Shown one piece after another: positions 37,617 through 49,656 of a stretch of DNA of 64,000 nucleotides. Source of the stretch: Canna indica. Its lineage: Eukaryota; Streptophyta; Magnoliopsida; Zingiberales; Cannaceae. Where the stretch lies: contig CP136891.1 of NCBI GenBank assembly GCA_034359265.1, forward strand, positions 46,492,001 to 46,556,000, written 5' to 3'. The translations under genes and the position numbers were made by a program. Within the stretch, counting starts at the first letter, position 1. Every line of letters starts with the position of its first letter. A model generated the notes under the pieces. That model had not been told where the DNA came from. It searched no databases and worked only from the letters and a program-made list of their open reading frames with translations.

Positions 37617-38939
37617 ATTCTCTAAATATGACAAAAAAAAGAGAGGAAATAATAGTATATTACGAGCAATTGGGGTCCATAACTGATTTGCCCAATAAAA
37701 TAAAATTTACAATAAAAATTATATTAAAATAAAATTAACTATTAATTCATAATAGGAAATTTTTAATTTAAAGTATTTTAAAGATTATTTAATTTTAAAT
37801 AAATTCAAGAGTCATGAATTAACTATCTCATAATAAGTTAAAAGTAACCTCCAAGATCTTAGAAATTTTTTATTTTTGAATAATTAATTAATTTAATGAT
37901 TCTTTTAAATTGGGAAATGCCACCTGGGTCATGTGCTAAAAAGTAAAGTAAAATAAATAAATATTTAATTCTTGGTTATAATATTCTTATTACCTAGATT
38001 AAATATTCGGCATTGCAAATACGAAAACATATACATGTTACTAAAATTGGATGGATTTAGTTTAAGAAAATTGACTTTTGCTTGATAATTTTAAGGAACT
38101 TAAATTCTAGTTTATGTGAGAAAAAATCTTATGCTACCGACAAAAATATTATATAGATTTATTTTATACAATTAATAATTCAACTATCAATATTATAATT
38201 ATCACATTCAAATATAAAAATTCATTATGATGAGTATAATTTAGACACTTATTTATATTTTACGTATATATTGATGTATTTGGTTAAATTTTGATTTCTA
38301 AGTTAAATTAAAAAATGCAAATTATATATATTATAATTTTATAATTATATAAATTAAATTAAATTAATATTTATTATTTTTCTCCATGCTTATATTTTTC
38401 ACATATATGATATATGTTATTATTTTTAATTATTTAGGTATAAATATTGCTATTTAAAGTATAATTTCATTTAAAATTAATTTTAATATGTTTTTGTCAA
38501 AAATTTTAAAATATTGCTATTATGTAATTATGGATATTACTATCTAAAGTATGATTTCAATTTAATTTAATTTTAATAATTTTTTTCATGATGTAATTTA
38601 TTACTATTTTGCAACTTTACTTTTTAAAAAAATTATTTTAATTATTATATATGATTAAATTATTTTAATTTAAATTATATGCACACAAAATTACGCAACC
38701 GATGAGTTTTTGACTAGTAGTAAATTAAGATTCAATAATAATAATAAATTTTTAATAATGTAAATATATAAATAAGTGAAAATATAATAAAGATAGATAT
38801 AATTTTTAAAAAATAAAATATAACAATATAATATATGAAAATAAAAAATAATAATAAGTAAAATAACTTACTTACTATATATATATATATATATAAGAAA
38901 CGACTCCTTCCACTACCTAAATAATTAAAAATATTACGA

Positions 38940-39730
38940 TTTTAATAATATTGTCTTTTAGTTTTGTTATTGAAAAATACTATTTCAAAATAAAAAAATA
39001 TATGCAATTTTGAATAATTTAAATATCTTATTTTTTATTTTTTTCAACTTATACTTTTATTATATTATATTTGATTTTTATCTATAAAAATTATATTGTT
39101 TTTGTTTTTTTTAATTTTTTATCATTGAAATTCATATAAATTAATTTTTTAATGTATATAATTATTTTTTATATTATTTTTGTGTTTATGAAATATCATT
39201 TTTTCTTTATTTTTGAAAAAACTTAAATAATTTCAAGTTTATTATATATATATATATAAACAACTTATCATTCCCGCCTAAACTATCTTCCCTCAAAATT
39301 TTGTCACTTTCTCTACCTAAATTTTTTCTTCTCAAATTTTTATCTCACTTATTTTCTTTATATGCACCTATTTTGATATTTTTTAATTTTGTATTTATTA
39401 TTTTTTGAATAATAATTATAAATATTTTTTTATTGAAGTTTTTTATATTAATTTTTGGGTTTTGAAATATTATTTTTTGGGTTTGTTAATGAAAAATAGT
39501 ATTTCAAAATCAAAAAAATTATGTAGCTTAGAATAATTTAAATATTTTATTTTTCTATTTTTTTTCATTATGTTATCATATATTTATATTATATTTGATT
39601 TTATCCATAAAAATATTATTATTTTGTATTTTGTATTTTGTATTTTTTATCATTGAAATCTATATAAATTAATTTTTAATGTATATAATTATTTTTTATA
39701 TACTTTTGTATTTATGAAATATCATTTTTT
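38940..39730 (+). repeat. Diverged tandem duplication, about 520 bp period
   Basis: About 300 bp at 38940-39230 and 39465-39730 share GTTATTGAAAAATACTATTT-like, TATTATATTTGATTTTATC-like and TTAATGTATATAATTATTTT blocks in the same order. Confidence 0.7.
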
Positions 39731-39896
39731 TCTTTATTTTAAATAAAATAAAATATTTCAAATTTTTTATTTTTGAATTAATTATCTATACTTATAAATT
39801 TATGAATTAATGCATTATATTTGATGTTTACCCTTAAAATTATTAATAGTATTTTATTTTATTTTTTCTATATATTTTTTTGTTAAAAATTTATAG

Positions 39897-40040
39897 GGCC
39901 CGTTTGATTTGCAAATTATCAGTCACAGGACACTAGACAGGAACATGGATAGGACACCAGGTGTCCCGAGATAATAGCTATACCATGTTTGTTTCGTCAT
40001 GCGTTTGTTTCACTATTACATAGTACTGTATAGGACAAAA
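39897..40040 (+). other. Possible terminus of a PIF/Harbinger-like DNA element
   Basis: GGGCCCGTTTGATTTGCAAA resembles the left terminus of the TTA-flanked element at 49657, and the next 130 bp share ordered motifs (CCATGTTTGTTTCG, GCGTTTGTTT, GGACAAAATGA). No matching right end was established. A weak inverted match lies at about 41622-41646. Confidence 0.4.
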
Positions 40041-40872
40041 TGATCAAAATACTCTTTTATATTTTTAATGTTCAAATAGAATTTTATATTTTTTTCTTAA
40101 AATATTATAAATTTAATAGAAATTAAAAATTAAGTAAAAACCAAAATATACTTTTTTGTTCAATTTTCTTTAAACTTAACAAAATTTTAAACTGAGTTAA
40201 ATGTTAAAATTAATTCCATTTGAAACTTGATCCAAACCCATGGTTTTAAGAAAAAAAAATTAATGAATCCTAATTGAGTTTAGATCCAGTTACATTACCT
40301 GACAAATACATTCTTTAAATTAACTAATAATGTACAGATGATGAATCTGACAAGGAAACACACACTAAACATGAGTTTCTTCACATGCAAAGGAATTGTT
40401 TTGAATGCAGAGGGTTATGACGTTTGTTCACATCTCAAGAGCATGTATTTCAAATATGATCATATATGAAATTGTTATTTCACTCTATAACAAAAAACAG
40501 TTGCAGTGAGAAATTGCAAGTCAAAAATTGTGATTGCTTTGGCAACCACATTTCTCATAAATTCTCTAGAATGATCAAAACCAAATTTAGTATAAGATCC
40601 CAACTTCTACTTCACATTGTCTGCTATTAATATAATATCCCACAGATATGAAACTTTTCAATGAATTTTTAAGATATTGCCACCATGGACATCTAACAAG
40701 AACTGGGTAGAAAGCAAAAGGTACACTTGAAATATTAGAAAACCTGGAACAATGAACTACCAATCAACCAAAATAAGTACGAAATTTGTTAGATATAATT
40801 AGTCGAAGAAAGACAAAATATCATTAACTTAGAGAGATGCTACAAAAGAGGGCCAAATAACTCAGCTCTTAC

Positions 40873-41002
40873 CTTGAGGCCATCCATAGAGTATGAATTC
40901 TTTGAGGGATGCCACGGTGGTGGAAGGATCATACTTATTAGGACCAATGTCGGTGCCATCAGAGAGCCTAAATTTGAGCTCAACAAAATCTTCTTTTTCC
41001 AT
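40873..41002 (-). pseudogene. First exon of a MUB (membrane-anchored ubiquitin-fold protein) gene
   Basis: Encodes MEKEDFVELKFRLSDGTDIG followed by PNKYDPSTTVASLKEFILYG and WPQ, clearly the N-terminal half of the ubiquitin-like fold of plant MUB proteins. These are prenylated at the C-terminus and recruit E2 enzymes to the plasma membrane. The exon ends at a good donor (CAAG then GTAAGA, 40872-40867). About 550 bp of intron-like sequence follows to about 40310. The remaining exons, including the CaaX end, were not found before AT-rich repeats begin. The exon itself has no stop, so a far-downstream gene body cannot be ruled out, but a stranded fragment is more likely. Confidence 0.8.
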
Positions 41003-41640
41003 TCCCAATCACCTCGAAGAAAATTATAAGCTTAGATTTAGTTTCGTATCTTATCCTTCCTCAATCCAAATCCAATCTCGAGGAAAGTAGAAACTTTGAA
41101 CAGAATATATACATTACACACAAATGACTTCAGAATCCAAAGCAAAAACTGATCTTTACAACAAGTTTGAACACCCCGACGAAGCACCTTCAAACTTAGC
41201 AGTAGAGAACCCCCTCTTGACGATAAGCAACCTTGATAAGACCAACGAGCAAGGGTCTCATCAAGCGTTAAGATAGAAATCTGCCGACTCCCGCAGAATA
41301 AGCCAAGATGAATCCTTTACTATGGGGGCATCCCTCGGCTAAAAGAATGGATCTTGATAGGTTCGAGCATGCCAAAGAGCAAATCCGCAATAAGGAGTCT
41401 CCTCTTTTGACATAGGCCGAGGGGGCCCTTCTGGAGGACGAAAGGGTCGACGAAGAACATGCGTCGCTCCTTTCCGGCCTCGAAGCGCACTGGCGGCTCC
41501 GGGGCATCGATTGGGGGGGGGCGAGAGAGGGCGGAAAAATCAGCGAGAGAGAGAGGTACTTGGAGACGAGGCAGCGAGAGGAAGTGTCATTTTGTTGCTG
41601 TGTCTCCGCCTCATTTCGGGGCTTATTTTGCAAATAAACA
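41003..41640 (-). promoter_or_regulatory. Probable MUB 5' UTR and upstream sequence
   Basis: GC-richer sequence continuous with the MUB exon, with a CT-rich stretch (TCTCTCTCGCTG, minus strand near 41550) typical of plant leaders. No transposon motif is seen within it. Small minus-strand ORFs here do not resemble known proteins and are probably leader sequence. A leader intron is possible. Confidence 0.45.
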
Positions 41641-41662
41641 GGGGATATGGGCCGGTGTCATG

Positions 41663-41916
41663 GAATAGAACTTGTATGAGCGGCCTACTCATGCAAGTTT
41701 GTATGAGCAGGCCGCTCATCGTCCGCCACGCCAGCCCAGTACGCATCCCTTTGAGTTCGGGATGCGTGCCAGCACACAGCTCAGACTGCATCACGAATTT
41801 GAGCACGCATCACGAACTTGGGCACGCATCCCCATGACTTCTGGCTGGCGTGGCAGAAGATGAGCGGCCTGCTCATACAAACTTGTATGAGCAGGCCGCT
41901 CATACAAGTTCTATTC
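41663..41916. mobile_element. Mutator-like MITE, 254 bp, 9 bp TSD
   Basis: Terminal inverted repeats of about 70-80 bp start GAATAGAACTTGTATGAGCG and end in the complement. The flanks GGTGTCATG (41654-41662 and 41917-41925) are a perfect 9 bp duplication, the Mutator superfamily hallmark. Internal GCATCCC/GGGATGC repeats are also present. A transcript would fold into a long hairpin. Confidence 0.95.
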
Positions 41917-41925
41917 GGTGTCATG

Positions 41926-43500
41926 TCTGATCCTTCATTTTTTTACAAAATAAATGAGTTCATATAGTATTATTTATTTTAAAAAAATTTTAATTTTTTT
42001 AATTTTAAAATTATTAATTTAAATTTTTATTCAAAATTTTTTAATTTAAAGATGTATGCATTTTGAAATAAATTAATATAATTATATTAAAAAAATTATT
42101 GCCACTTTTAGATTTATATCATATTGATATTTTATTTTGTATGTCACACTAGATTATAAATTTTTATTTATTTTTATTTTTTCTATATGAGCATATTATT
42201 TTAAGCGTTAAAAATATAAATATTTTATTTTTTATTTTATTAATTAAATTATATAAATATATGTAAATTTTTTTATAATTATATAAATTAAATTAAATTA
42301 ATATATATTACTTTGTTGTATGTTTATATATTATTATTTAAAATTATAATTTAATTTAAATATCTTCCTATTGATTTTTACTAGCTAAGTAATGTGATTT
42401 TAAAAATAAAATATTTTAAAATTAAAATTTATATTTTAATATATTATTATAAATTTTGTGGTTTTATAAATAAAAAAAATTAAATTAAATTTTAATATTT
42501 TAATATATCATTATATATAAATAGAAGAGTCTATCGATTTTTTTTTGATATTTTTCATATTTTCTAACATGATTTTAATTTGAAATTATATAAATTTAGA
42601 ATTAAAACAATTTTTTAAAATTTTAGAAAAATAATTATTTTAAACTTAAATTGTAAATTAATTTTTAAATTAAATTTGTAACTATAATTTAATATTCTTA
42701 ATAATTTAAATTTAAATTTTAAATTAAAATATTTGTATACCTAGAATTTTAGAAATAAATTATTATATTATTATTATATTATAAAATAATTACATTTTTA
42801 AGCATAAAAGCCGATACTAAAAAAAAATAAAAGCCGATATTTAATTGAAAGTGAAACCTGTTTAATTTAATGAATTCGAAAAATTTTCAATTAATCATAC
42901 ATATATACGAAAGAAAAATAAAATTTAAAATTTAATATGCATAATATAATATATAAAATTTGAAAATTAAATAGATATAATTAATTTGATATAATCAAAT
43001 AGAAATTAATAAAATTTAAAATTATGCATGTTTAATTAAGCAAACATAATAAAAATCGAAACTAAAATTTAATTTAATTTTTAAAAATTGAAATTTCATA
43101 AATAATTCTCAACATTTGTAATTAATTAAATTTTAAAATTTTAAAATTTAAGCATTATTAATTGAAGGAAAAACAAATTCACCATTAATAAAATTTAAAA
43201 TTGGTTTAATATGGAAATTAATTTTGAAATTATAATTAATTTAATTCAAAATTTTAAAAGTTAAGCATGATTAATTGAAGAGAAAATAAAATTCACCATT
43301 AATAAAATTTGAAATTAATTTAATATGAAAATTAATTTTAGAGAAAAATTAAAGTAGTTTCGTGTGGAAATTAAAGTCGAAGATTTAAAAATTAAGACAT
43401 ATAAAAATGAAAATATAAGTGAGATAAAAACAAATATAAATAATTGAGGGAGTTGAGAGAATTTAGGTGGGAATGAGTTGTTTCTTATTTTTATATATAT
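41926..43500. other. AT-rich non-coding sequence
   Basis: No gene seen. The segment 42485-42720 is an inverted copy of 47660-47900. CTAG at 42381-42384 followed (minus strand) by T may be a decayed Helitron 3' end. The segment 43360-43500 resembles, in reverse, 39250-39380. Confidence 0.5.
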
Positions 43501-43501
43501 A

Positions 43502-45480
43502 CTAGGATGACACACGTGCTACGCACGATTTAATTATGCTATAAGAATTATTTGAATAAGAATAAATTAATTAGTTATATGCATTTATATATTTAATTGT
43601 AGAGTAAAAGTAATTGTATATACTTTTTTGAATGAAAATTATATATACTAAAATAATATTGAATTAGATATCATCATTTATTACATATGTAGAGATTTAG
43701 AAATGTAATAAGTTATAGAAAATATATTTTGGGTGTAAAATTTAAATTTTTAAAAATAAATAAAAGAAAAAAATTAAATGATTTTTGTAACAATAATATT
43801 GAATTATATATCAACTTATTAGATATTAAATTATTTACAAAAGAAAAATTAATATTTTATTTTAAATTAAAATATAACTAAAGATAAAATATACACTACG
43901 AAAAATTTTCTTGTAAACTAACCTCTCAAACAAATTAAAATAATTTATTTATTATATATTATGAAAGACTTCCTCTTAACAACATTTATAGTGCTATTTT
44001 TTTCATTATCATCGTTGTCATGTATAAGAAATTTCAAACCACGATTGCTGGTTACTCTAGAAATATCAACATATAGTTGACCATGAGAGGACACATGTTT
44101 CTAGATATACTTCAACGTGTTTAAGGTTTTGACCTTGACTCTTATTTTTTGTCACAGCAAAACAAACATATATTGTAAACTATCTCCGTTGAAATTTTAA
44201 AAGAACTTTTATATCTGATGGCGTCAATATCAATCTTGGAATAAAAATCTTATCCCATATATTGGTTTTTGATATTATTTTTCCTTTCAACATATGTTGA
44301 CCTATTCAAATTATCTCAAGTCAAGTCTCATTGCATAAACCTGAAAATTGATCTATGTTTCGCAAAAGCAGCATGACAGGAACACCGACTTTTAGCTTCA
44401 ATTCGTATGAATGTCATTAATTGAATCAAATCTATCATCCGATGAACAGGGGCTGTCAAAGCTGAGATAAATCTTCATTTCACTAGGTACTAACATAGCT
44501 CTGTGGTGCAAGTAATTGAGATCACCCATGTTGTTCAAAAATAATAGATAAATAATATTCACAATTGTAGCAAGTGGATCACCAATTTCTTCTATGAGCA
44601 AATCATCAAGAATCTTTATGTTGACATCCCCATCATTAGCATCACTAAGGGTCTCATTTCTAATGCTTGATACGATGAGTTTCCTAAGTGCAACCTCATA
44701 TATATCTTGTTAATGTTAGCATCTCATAGTATCTTCACAAATAAGATGAATTAATGGTAGCATGCACAATATCTTATCTTGACCCTTTGGGTACAACATA
44801 CAAAATCTCTTTGAAATCACCCCATAAAAATATTCATTTTCCTTAAAAAGATTGCTCAAAGCTTGATTATATCCCTCAAGGTTCGATCAACAGCTTCAAA
44901 ATAATGCTTCTTCATCGTTGGAGTTTCATCATATATAATAAGTTTCGCTTTTATTATCAAGTCAGCCAATGGACTACCTTGATTCATATAACAGGTGGAG
45001 TCTTCGTCAACATTTATGAAAATTGCAAATCTTGGATGTAGCGTACTCCCACTTGGAATGAGCAAAGACATTATTCCACTCAAAGCAACTGTTAAAATAA
45101 TTTCACCTTTGGATCTCAAAGTTGCCGAAAGAGTTCTCTAAATGAATGTTTACCCAGTGCCACTAAATCCATATAGAAAGTATAATCCTTCACGATTTTT
45201 AGCGATTCTAAGCATAATCTTATCGTATATATTTCTTTGCTCAACTATGAGATTAGAAAGGAGTTGGGCATGTTCTGTAGCTAATGATCGTTTATCATAG
45301 TTAAGCTCATTCTAAATAAGTCTATTTCTGCATTTTAGAAGGAATGAGTTATATATATCTAGAAATGATATTTCGGGTAAATCAGCTAGACTCCTATTGT
45401 TACTTCTTAACATATTCTCAATCTCTGCAAGAGCAAAGTTCTTCAACTCATCTTCACTTAGATCCAATCTTCACAAAAAA
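43502..45480 (-). mobile_element. Helitron remnant with Pif1-type helicase
   Basis: The minus-strand 3' end reads CGTGCGTAGCACG (a hairpin with 5 bp stem and GTA loop), then TGTGTCATC, then CTAG, followed by T. This is the canonical Helitron terminus inserted at A/T (43502-43505). The helicase C-terminal half lies upstream. The Rep domain and 5' TC end were not found. Confidence 0.85.
43980..45480 (-). pseudogene. Broken RepHel helicase (Pif1 family) of the Helitron
   Basis: Helicase motifs in order on the minus strand: EQRNIYDKIML, then GFSGTG followed by TAA (45152-45150) exactly where the Walker A Lys should be; SGIMSLLIPSGSTLHPRF, DEDSTC and LIIYDETPTMKKHYFEAVDRTLRDI (45119-44856); a GDPLATIVNIIY and MLVPSE segment (44600-44460); and NKSQGQ with HGQLYV/SRV-like C-terminal motifs near 44150-44010. 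Stops and frameshifts between blocks show it is dead. In life this helicase with a Rep nuclease drives rolling-circle transposition. Confidence 0.87.
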
Positions 45481-46455
45481 AATTCATTCATAAAAAGTCC
45501 AAAAATTATTATTTTTATAATTTTTAGAGATCTTAGAATGTGTAACACGTTGCAAACTTTTGCAAAAAAAAAATTAAAGAAAAAAAATAAAAATATTTGA
45601 AAAATATTTATTATAATAAACATATATTTTAGGGGTCTAAAAAATGAGGCCCGGAAATCTCGAAAATATTATTTTTAAAAATTTCGAATCGTAAATTAAA
45701 AAACATTTCTAAAATTTTGGGTAATAAAATTATATTTTTACTTTAATAGAAAAAGAAAAATTTTATGCCAAAATAATTAATGAGAATAGTATAGTAATTT
45801 CTTTTTACCAAAAAAATAATTTAAAATTACTAAATTATGTGTAGTAATAAAGTTCGAACGTAATTTGCCAAGAATAATTAAAAATCTTTTTTGAGTTTTT
45901 TTACGATTAAGATTTTTGTGTAGCTTTTTTTTTTGGAGATTTTATGATACATTTACAAAATCGTTTTTAATTATGAATTCGAAACTTTTAAAAAAAACTT
46001 AAAATACATGCTAAAATCCTCCAAAACTCACAACAATTCTAATTTGAATTTTTTTATGAATGAATTTTTTAAAAGATTTTGCGATACATTTCACAATTAT
46101 TTTTAATATAAAATTCAAAATTTTCAAAATTCTAATTTAATGAAATTTTAGACCCAATTTTTTTTATATGTGAACATGCTACATTAACTTATAAATTTAA
46201 ATAAGTAACTAAGTAAATTTGTTATAAAGATAATAGGCAAATTTATCTAATTTGATTATAATTTGATATAATGATGTAATATCTATCTAATCAAATTTTA
46301 AATTTCAAATTTATTTACATTAATTTTTTTTATAAATTTTAGCAAAAGCATAATTTATTTAATTGGGTAAATCAATTTGATATAATTAACTACCTATATT
46401 GGTTAATAAATTTCAATAAGCAAATTAATTTGATATGTCAATTTAAAATTATATA
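45481..46455. other. AT-rich non-coding sequence
   Basis: No gene or element terminus recognised. Probably decayed Helitron interior and old repeats. Confidence 0.4.
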
Positions 46456-46888
46456 GAAGTGCAACGAAAGTTTTATACGTTTTAAATTTTTTGGACTTAA
46501 GTCCTATAAATTTTATTTTGGTATTTTCAGTCCTATATGTTTGCTACGTACCACAGATTTGGTTTTATTCGTGATGATCCGTTAACTCTCTGTCCACGTG
46601 GATATACTGTCATTCATACAAGTTGACAAATTTGATCCTATAAATTTTATTTCAAAATTTTCAGTCCTATATATTTTCGTAGATTTGGTCATATTTGTGA
46701 CGGTCCATTAATTCTTCGTCCACGAAAAATAAACGACTTTATATCCATAATGACAGAGTTAATGGACCATTATGTATATGATCAAATATGTGTTGCGGTG
46801 CAAATTTATAGGGCTGAAAACTCCGAAATGAAATTTATAGGACTAAATTTTAAAAAATTTAAAATTTATAGGACTTCTGTTGCACTTC
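46456..46888. mobile_element. Foldback MITE, about 433 bp
   Basis: Ends GAAGTGCAAC and GTTGCACTTC are inverted. The homology continues inwards with GTCCTATAAATTT and TTTTCAG(T/C)CCTATA motifs on both arms for about 90 bp. No TSD is obvious and no transposase is present, so superfamily is unassigned (Mutator-like is possible). Confidence 0.7.
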
Positions 46889-49454
46889 TCTCTTTAATAA
46901 AATATCAACTATATAGTTTATATTTATATTTATATGTAAATGTAAATTAAATTTCAACAATGCTTATTAAAATCATATTCTTTATGCTCCAATCATATTC
47001 ATTTCTATACCAACATAAATTTATATTAAAATGACATAAAAAATATCTTTTTCTTATTAAATTAAAATTATAGTTTTATTAAACCGAAATTTTAAAAATG
47101 AATTTTAATTTAGGATCCAAAATTTTCAGGCCACATTTTTTTATACAAATCTATTTTTATTATAATAAATATAATTCATATATTTTTTTGGATTTTTTTA
47201 CTTTTTTATTTTTTTTCAAAAAATTTGTGACGTGTTACTCACTTTTATGCAAAATAGAATATTTTTTCTAACTCATTTTAGGACTATTTTCCGCTTATTT
47301 CATAGATACTTTTGTAAAAATTTCTAAAAAAAATTCAATCATAAAAAATCCTAAAAAGAATTTTTGTGAATGAACATTACATAAATGTCCATTTAATAAT
47401 TTTATAAAAATATTCATAAAAACTTCTTTTTTTATTAAATGAGCGGGAATAGCCCAAAATGAACGAGAAAATTTTTCTTTTTTTATTAAATGAGCGGGTA
47501 AGAACAAAAAAAAGAGCGAAAAATTACTACCTTATTTATTTCAGACTTAGTTATTTTTATTATGTAAAGATAGATTATCAAAAATATATATTTTTATAAT
47601 TTGATAATAATACTGTAACTAATTTCTAAAAATATTGGTATAAAAATATTTAATTTTATAATTAAGATTTATTTATTATGAATATTAAATTATTGTTATA
47701 AAATTAATTTAAAATTTTAAAAAATTATAATTTAAGTTTAAAATAATCATTTTTCTAAAAATATAAAAAAATGTTTTTAAATTTAAATTTATATAATTTT
47801 AAATTAAAATTACGTTAAAAATATGAAAATATCAAAAAAAAATTGATAGATTATTTTATTTATATATAATAATATATTAAAAATACAAAATTCAATTTCA
47901 AACTTAGTTGTAAAATGTTAATAATATAGTAACTTATTTTTAAAAAATAGGTATACAATTATTTAATTCTAAATTTTTTATTTAAATTATTAAGAATATT
48001 AAATTATAGATAAAATTTAATTTATAATTTAAATAGTAAATTAATTCACAATTGGAATTTTGAATAGTCATTTTCTGAAATTATAAGAATTAGTTCTAAA
48101 TTTAAATTTATATAATTTCAAATTAAATTTATATTACAATATATGAAAAATATCAGATTTTCTTGATAAACTATTCTATTTATATATAAACATATATTAA
48201 AATATATCCTTCAATTTCAATTTTTTTTTTAAACTACAAATTAATCGTGCAAAGAGTGGGTACTGCAGCTAGTTAAATCTAATTAGAGTTTACATAAGTA
48301 AATTTCGGAAGAAAAAAAAATCACATTTCGACGGAATAAAATATTATATCAAATATTTTTATCTAAAATTATGAAATTAATTATATATTAAAATATCTAA
48401 TAGATAAAATATAATTAAATATTATGATATGAATATAAAATCATGCAATAATAGATCTTAAAATAAACATCAATCTTACTATGATCAAATTTAAATTCAA
48501 CTATATATAATAGTAAATTTGAATATACACAATATAAAAATTAGTGAATATTTAATAGAGGTTGATACAATTTTTTAAATCATTAAACGCTAACACTCAA
48601 AATAACTGACTTAATAAATTAAAAAATTAATAGCTTATGAAAATTACAATTTTGATAAAAGATTAAAAAAAAGTAAGAATAGAAAATTAAGAACAAAATG
48701 GCTAAGCGATCCTACGTATAATGTATTACTTTATTATATTATTAATCTCACTGTAATATCTAAAATAAAAATGACATATAACGACTTAAAAATTATATAA
48801 ATGGAAAAACAATATTCTCTTCGTACGTGGTAAATAATAGAGAAAGTAACTAAATTAAAATTTATAACAGTAATAATATAAAAATATATAAAATATATAA
48901 GAAAAACAAATAATAATTATTATAAATACTTTTTAAAACTTAACTTAATAATTCTTGATCTTCAGTATTTTTTAAAAAATTATAAAATAAAAATAATAAT
49001 TTTATATTATTTTATTATAATTTTATAATTTTATAATAATATTATAATATTTTATTATAATCTTATATGTTATAATATTGATATAGGTTTATATCATAAT
49101 ATTTAAAAAGAGTCGGAAATTTAATTCCTTCACCTATCATAGGTGTCAATATTTGTGTTGGTACCACGTTCTTTCTTAATAAATTTTTGACTCCGATTTA
49201 GACCCATTTAGAAGAGTCATAAATAGAATTTTGTCACTTATATTTTTCTTTTAAATGTGTTGGAATTCTTTTTTTTTTTTAGTGGATAAAACTATCTAAA
49301 CGAAAAAATTTAATGAAAAAAAATTAAAATTTGAATAAAATTAAGGATAACAAAGGTAAAAGTTTAGATTTTTAATAAACTATAAAACATAGTAAAAAAA
49401 TAGCAGTAATAATTAAAATAATATATAATTATTTTTACAATATATATTCAATAA
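46889..49454. other. AT-rich non-coding sequence with inverted and direct copies of local repeats
   Basis: No gene seen. The segment 47660-47900 is the inverse of 42485-42720, and 48060-48210 is a direct copy of its right part. CTAG then T at 48269-48273, after CGTGCAAAGAGTGGGTACTG, may be a decayed plus-strand Helitron end. Confidence 0.5.
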
Positions 49455-49656
49455 AAAATTATATACTAAAATATACTAATAATATATAATTATTTCAATC
49501 ATATTTGCTAAAACTAAAAATAAAATAAAATAAAGTAAAAAATAAAATAAAAAATAAAATAAAAAATAAAAAAATAAAAAATAAAAATAAAAATAAAAAT
49601 AAAAATAAAAATAAAAATAATTTTAAAACAAAAAGTAAAGCAAAACAAAAAATTTA

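Larger units (their letters stand above)
33921..40310. other. AT-rich repeat-derived region without genes
   Basis: More than 6 kb of strongly AT-rich sequence with no supportable coding exon. It contains one hAT-type element, three sets of diverged local duplications (listed separately) and scattered AT runs such as 38876-38894 and 39242-39258. It looks like accumulated old repeats, not regulatory DNA of a nearby gene. Confidence 0.7.

Noticed and set aside
41268..41633. A 121-residue minus-strand ORF upstream of the MUB exon
   Set aside because: It lies in probable 5' UTR, has no recognisable domain and is out of context with the MUB ATG at 41002.
44398..45119. Host Pif1 helicase gene
   Set aside because: Motif spellings and the adjacent hairpin-CTAG terminus fit a Helitron RepHel; the frame is broken, including at Walker A.
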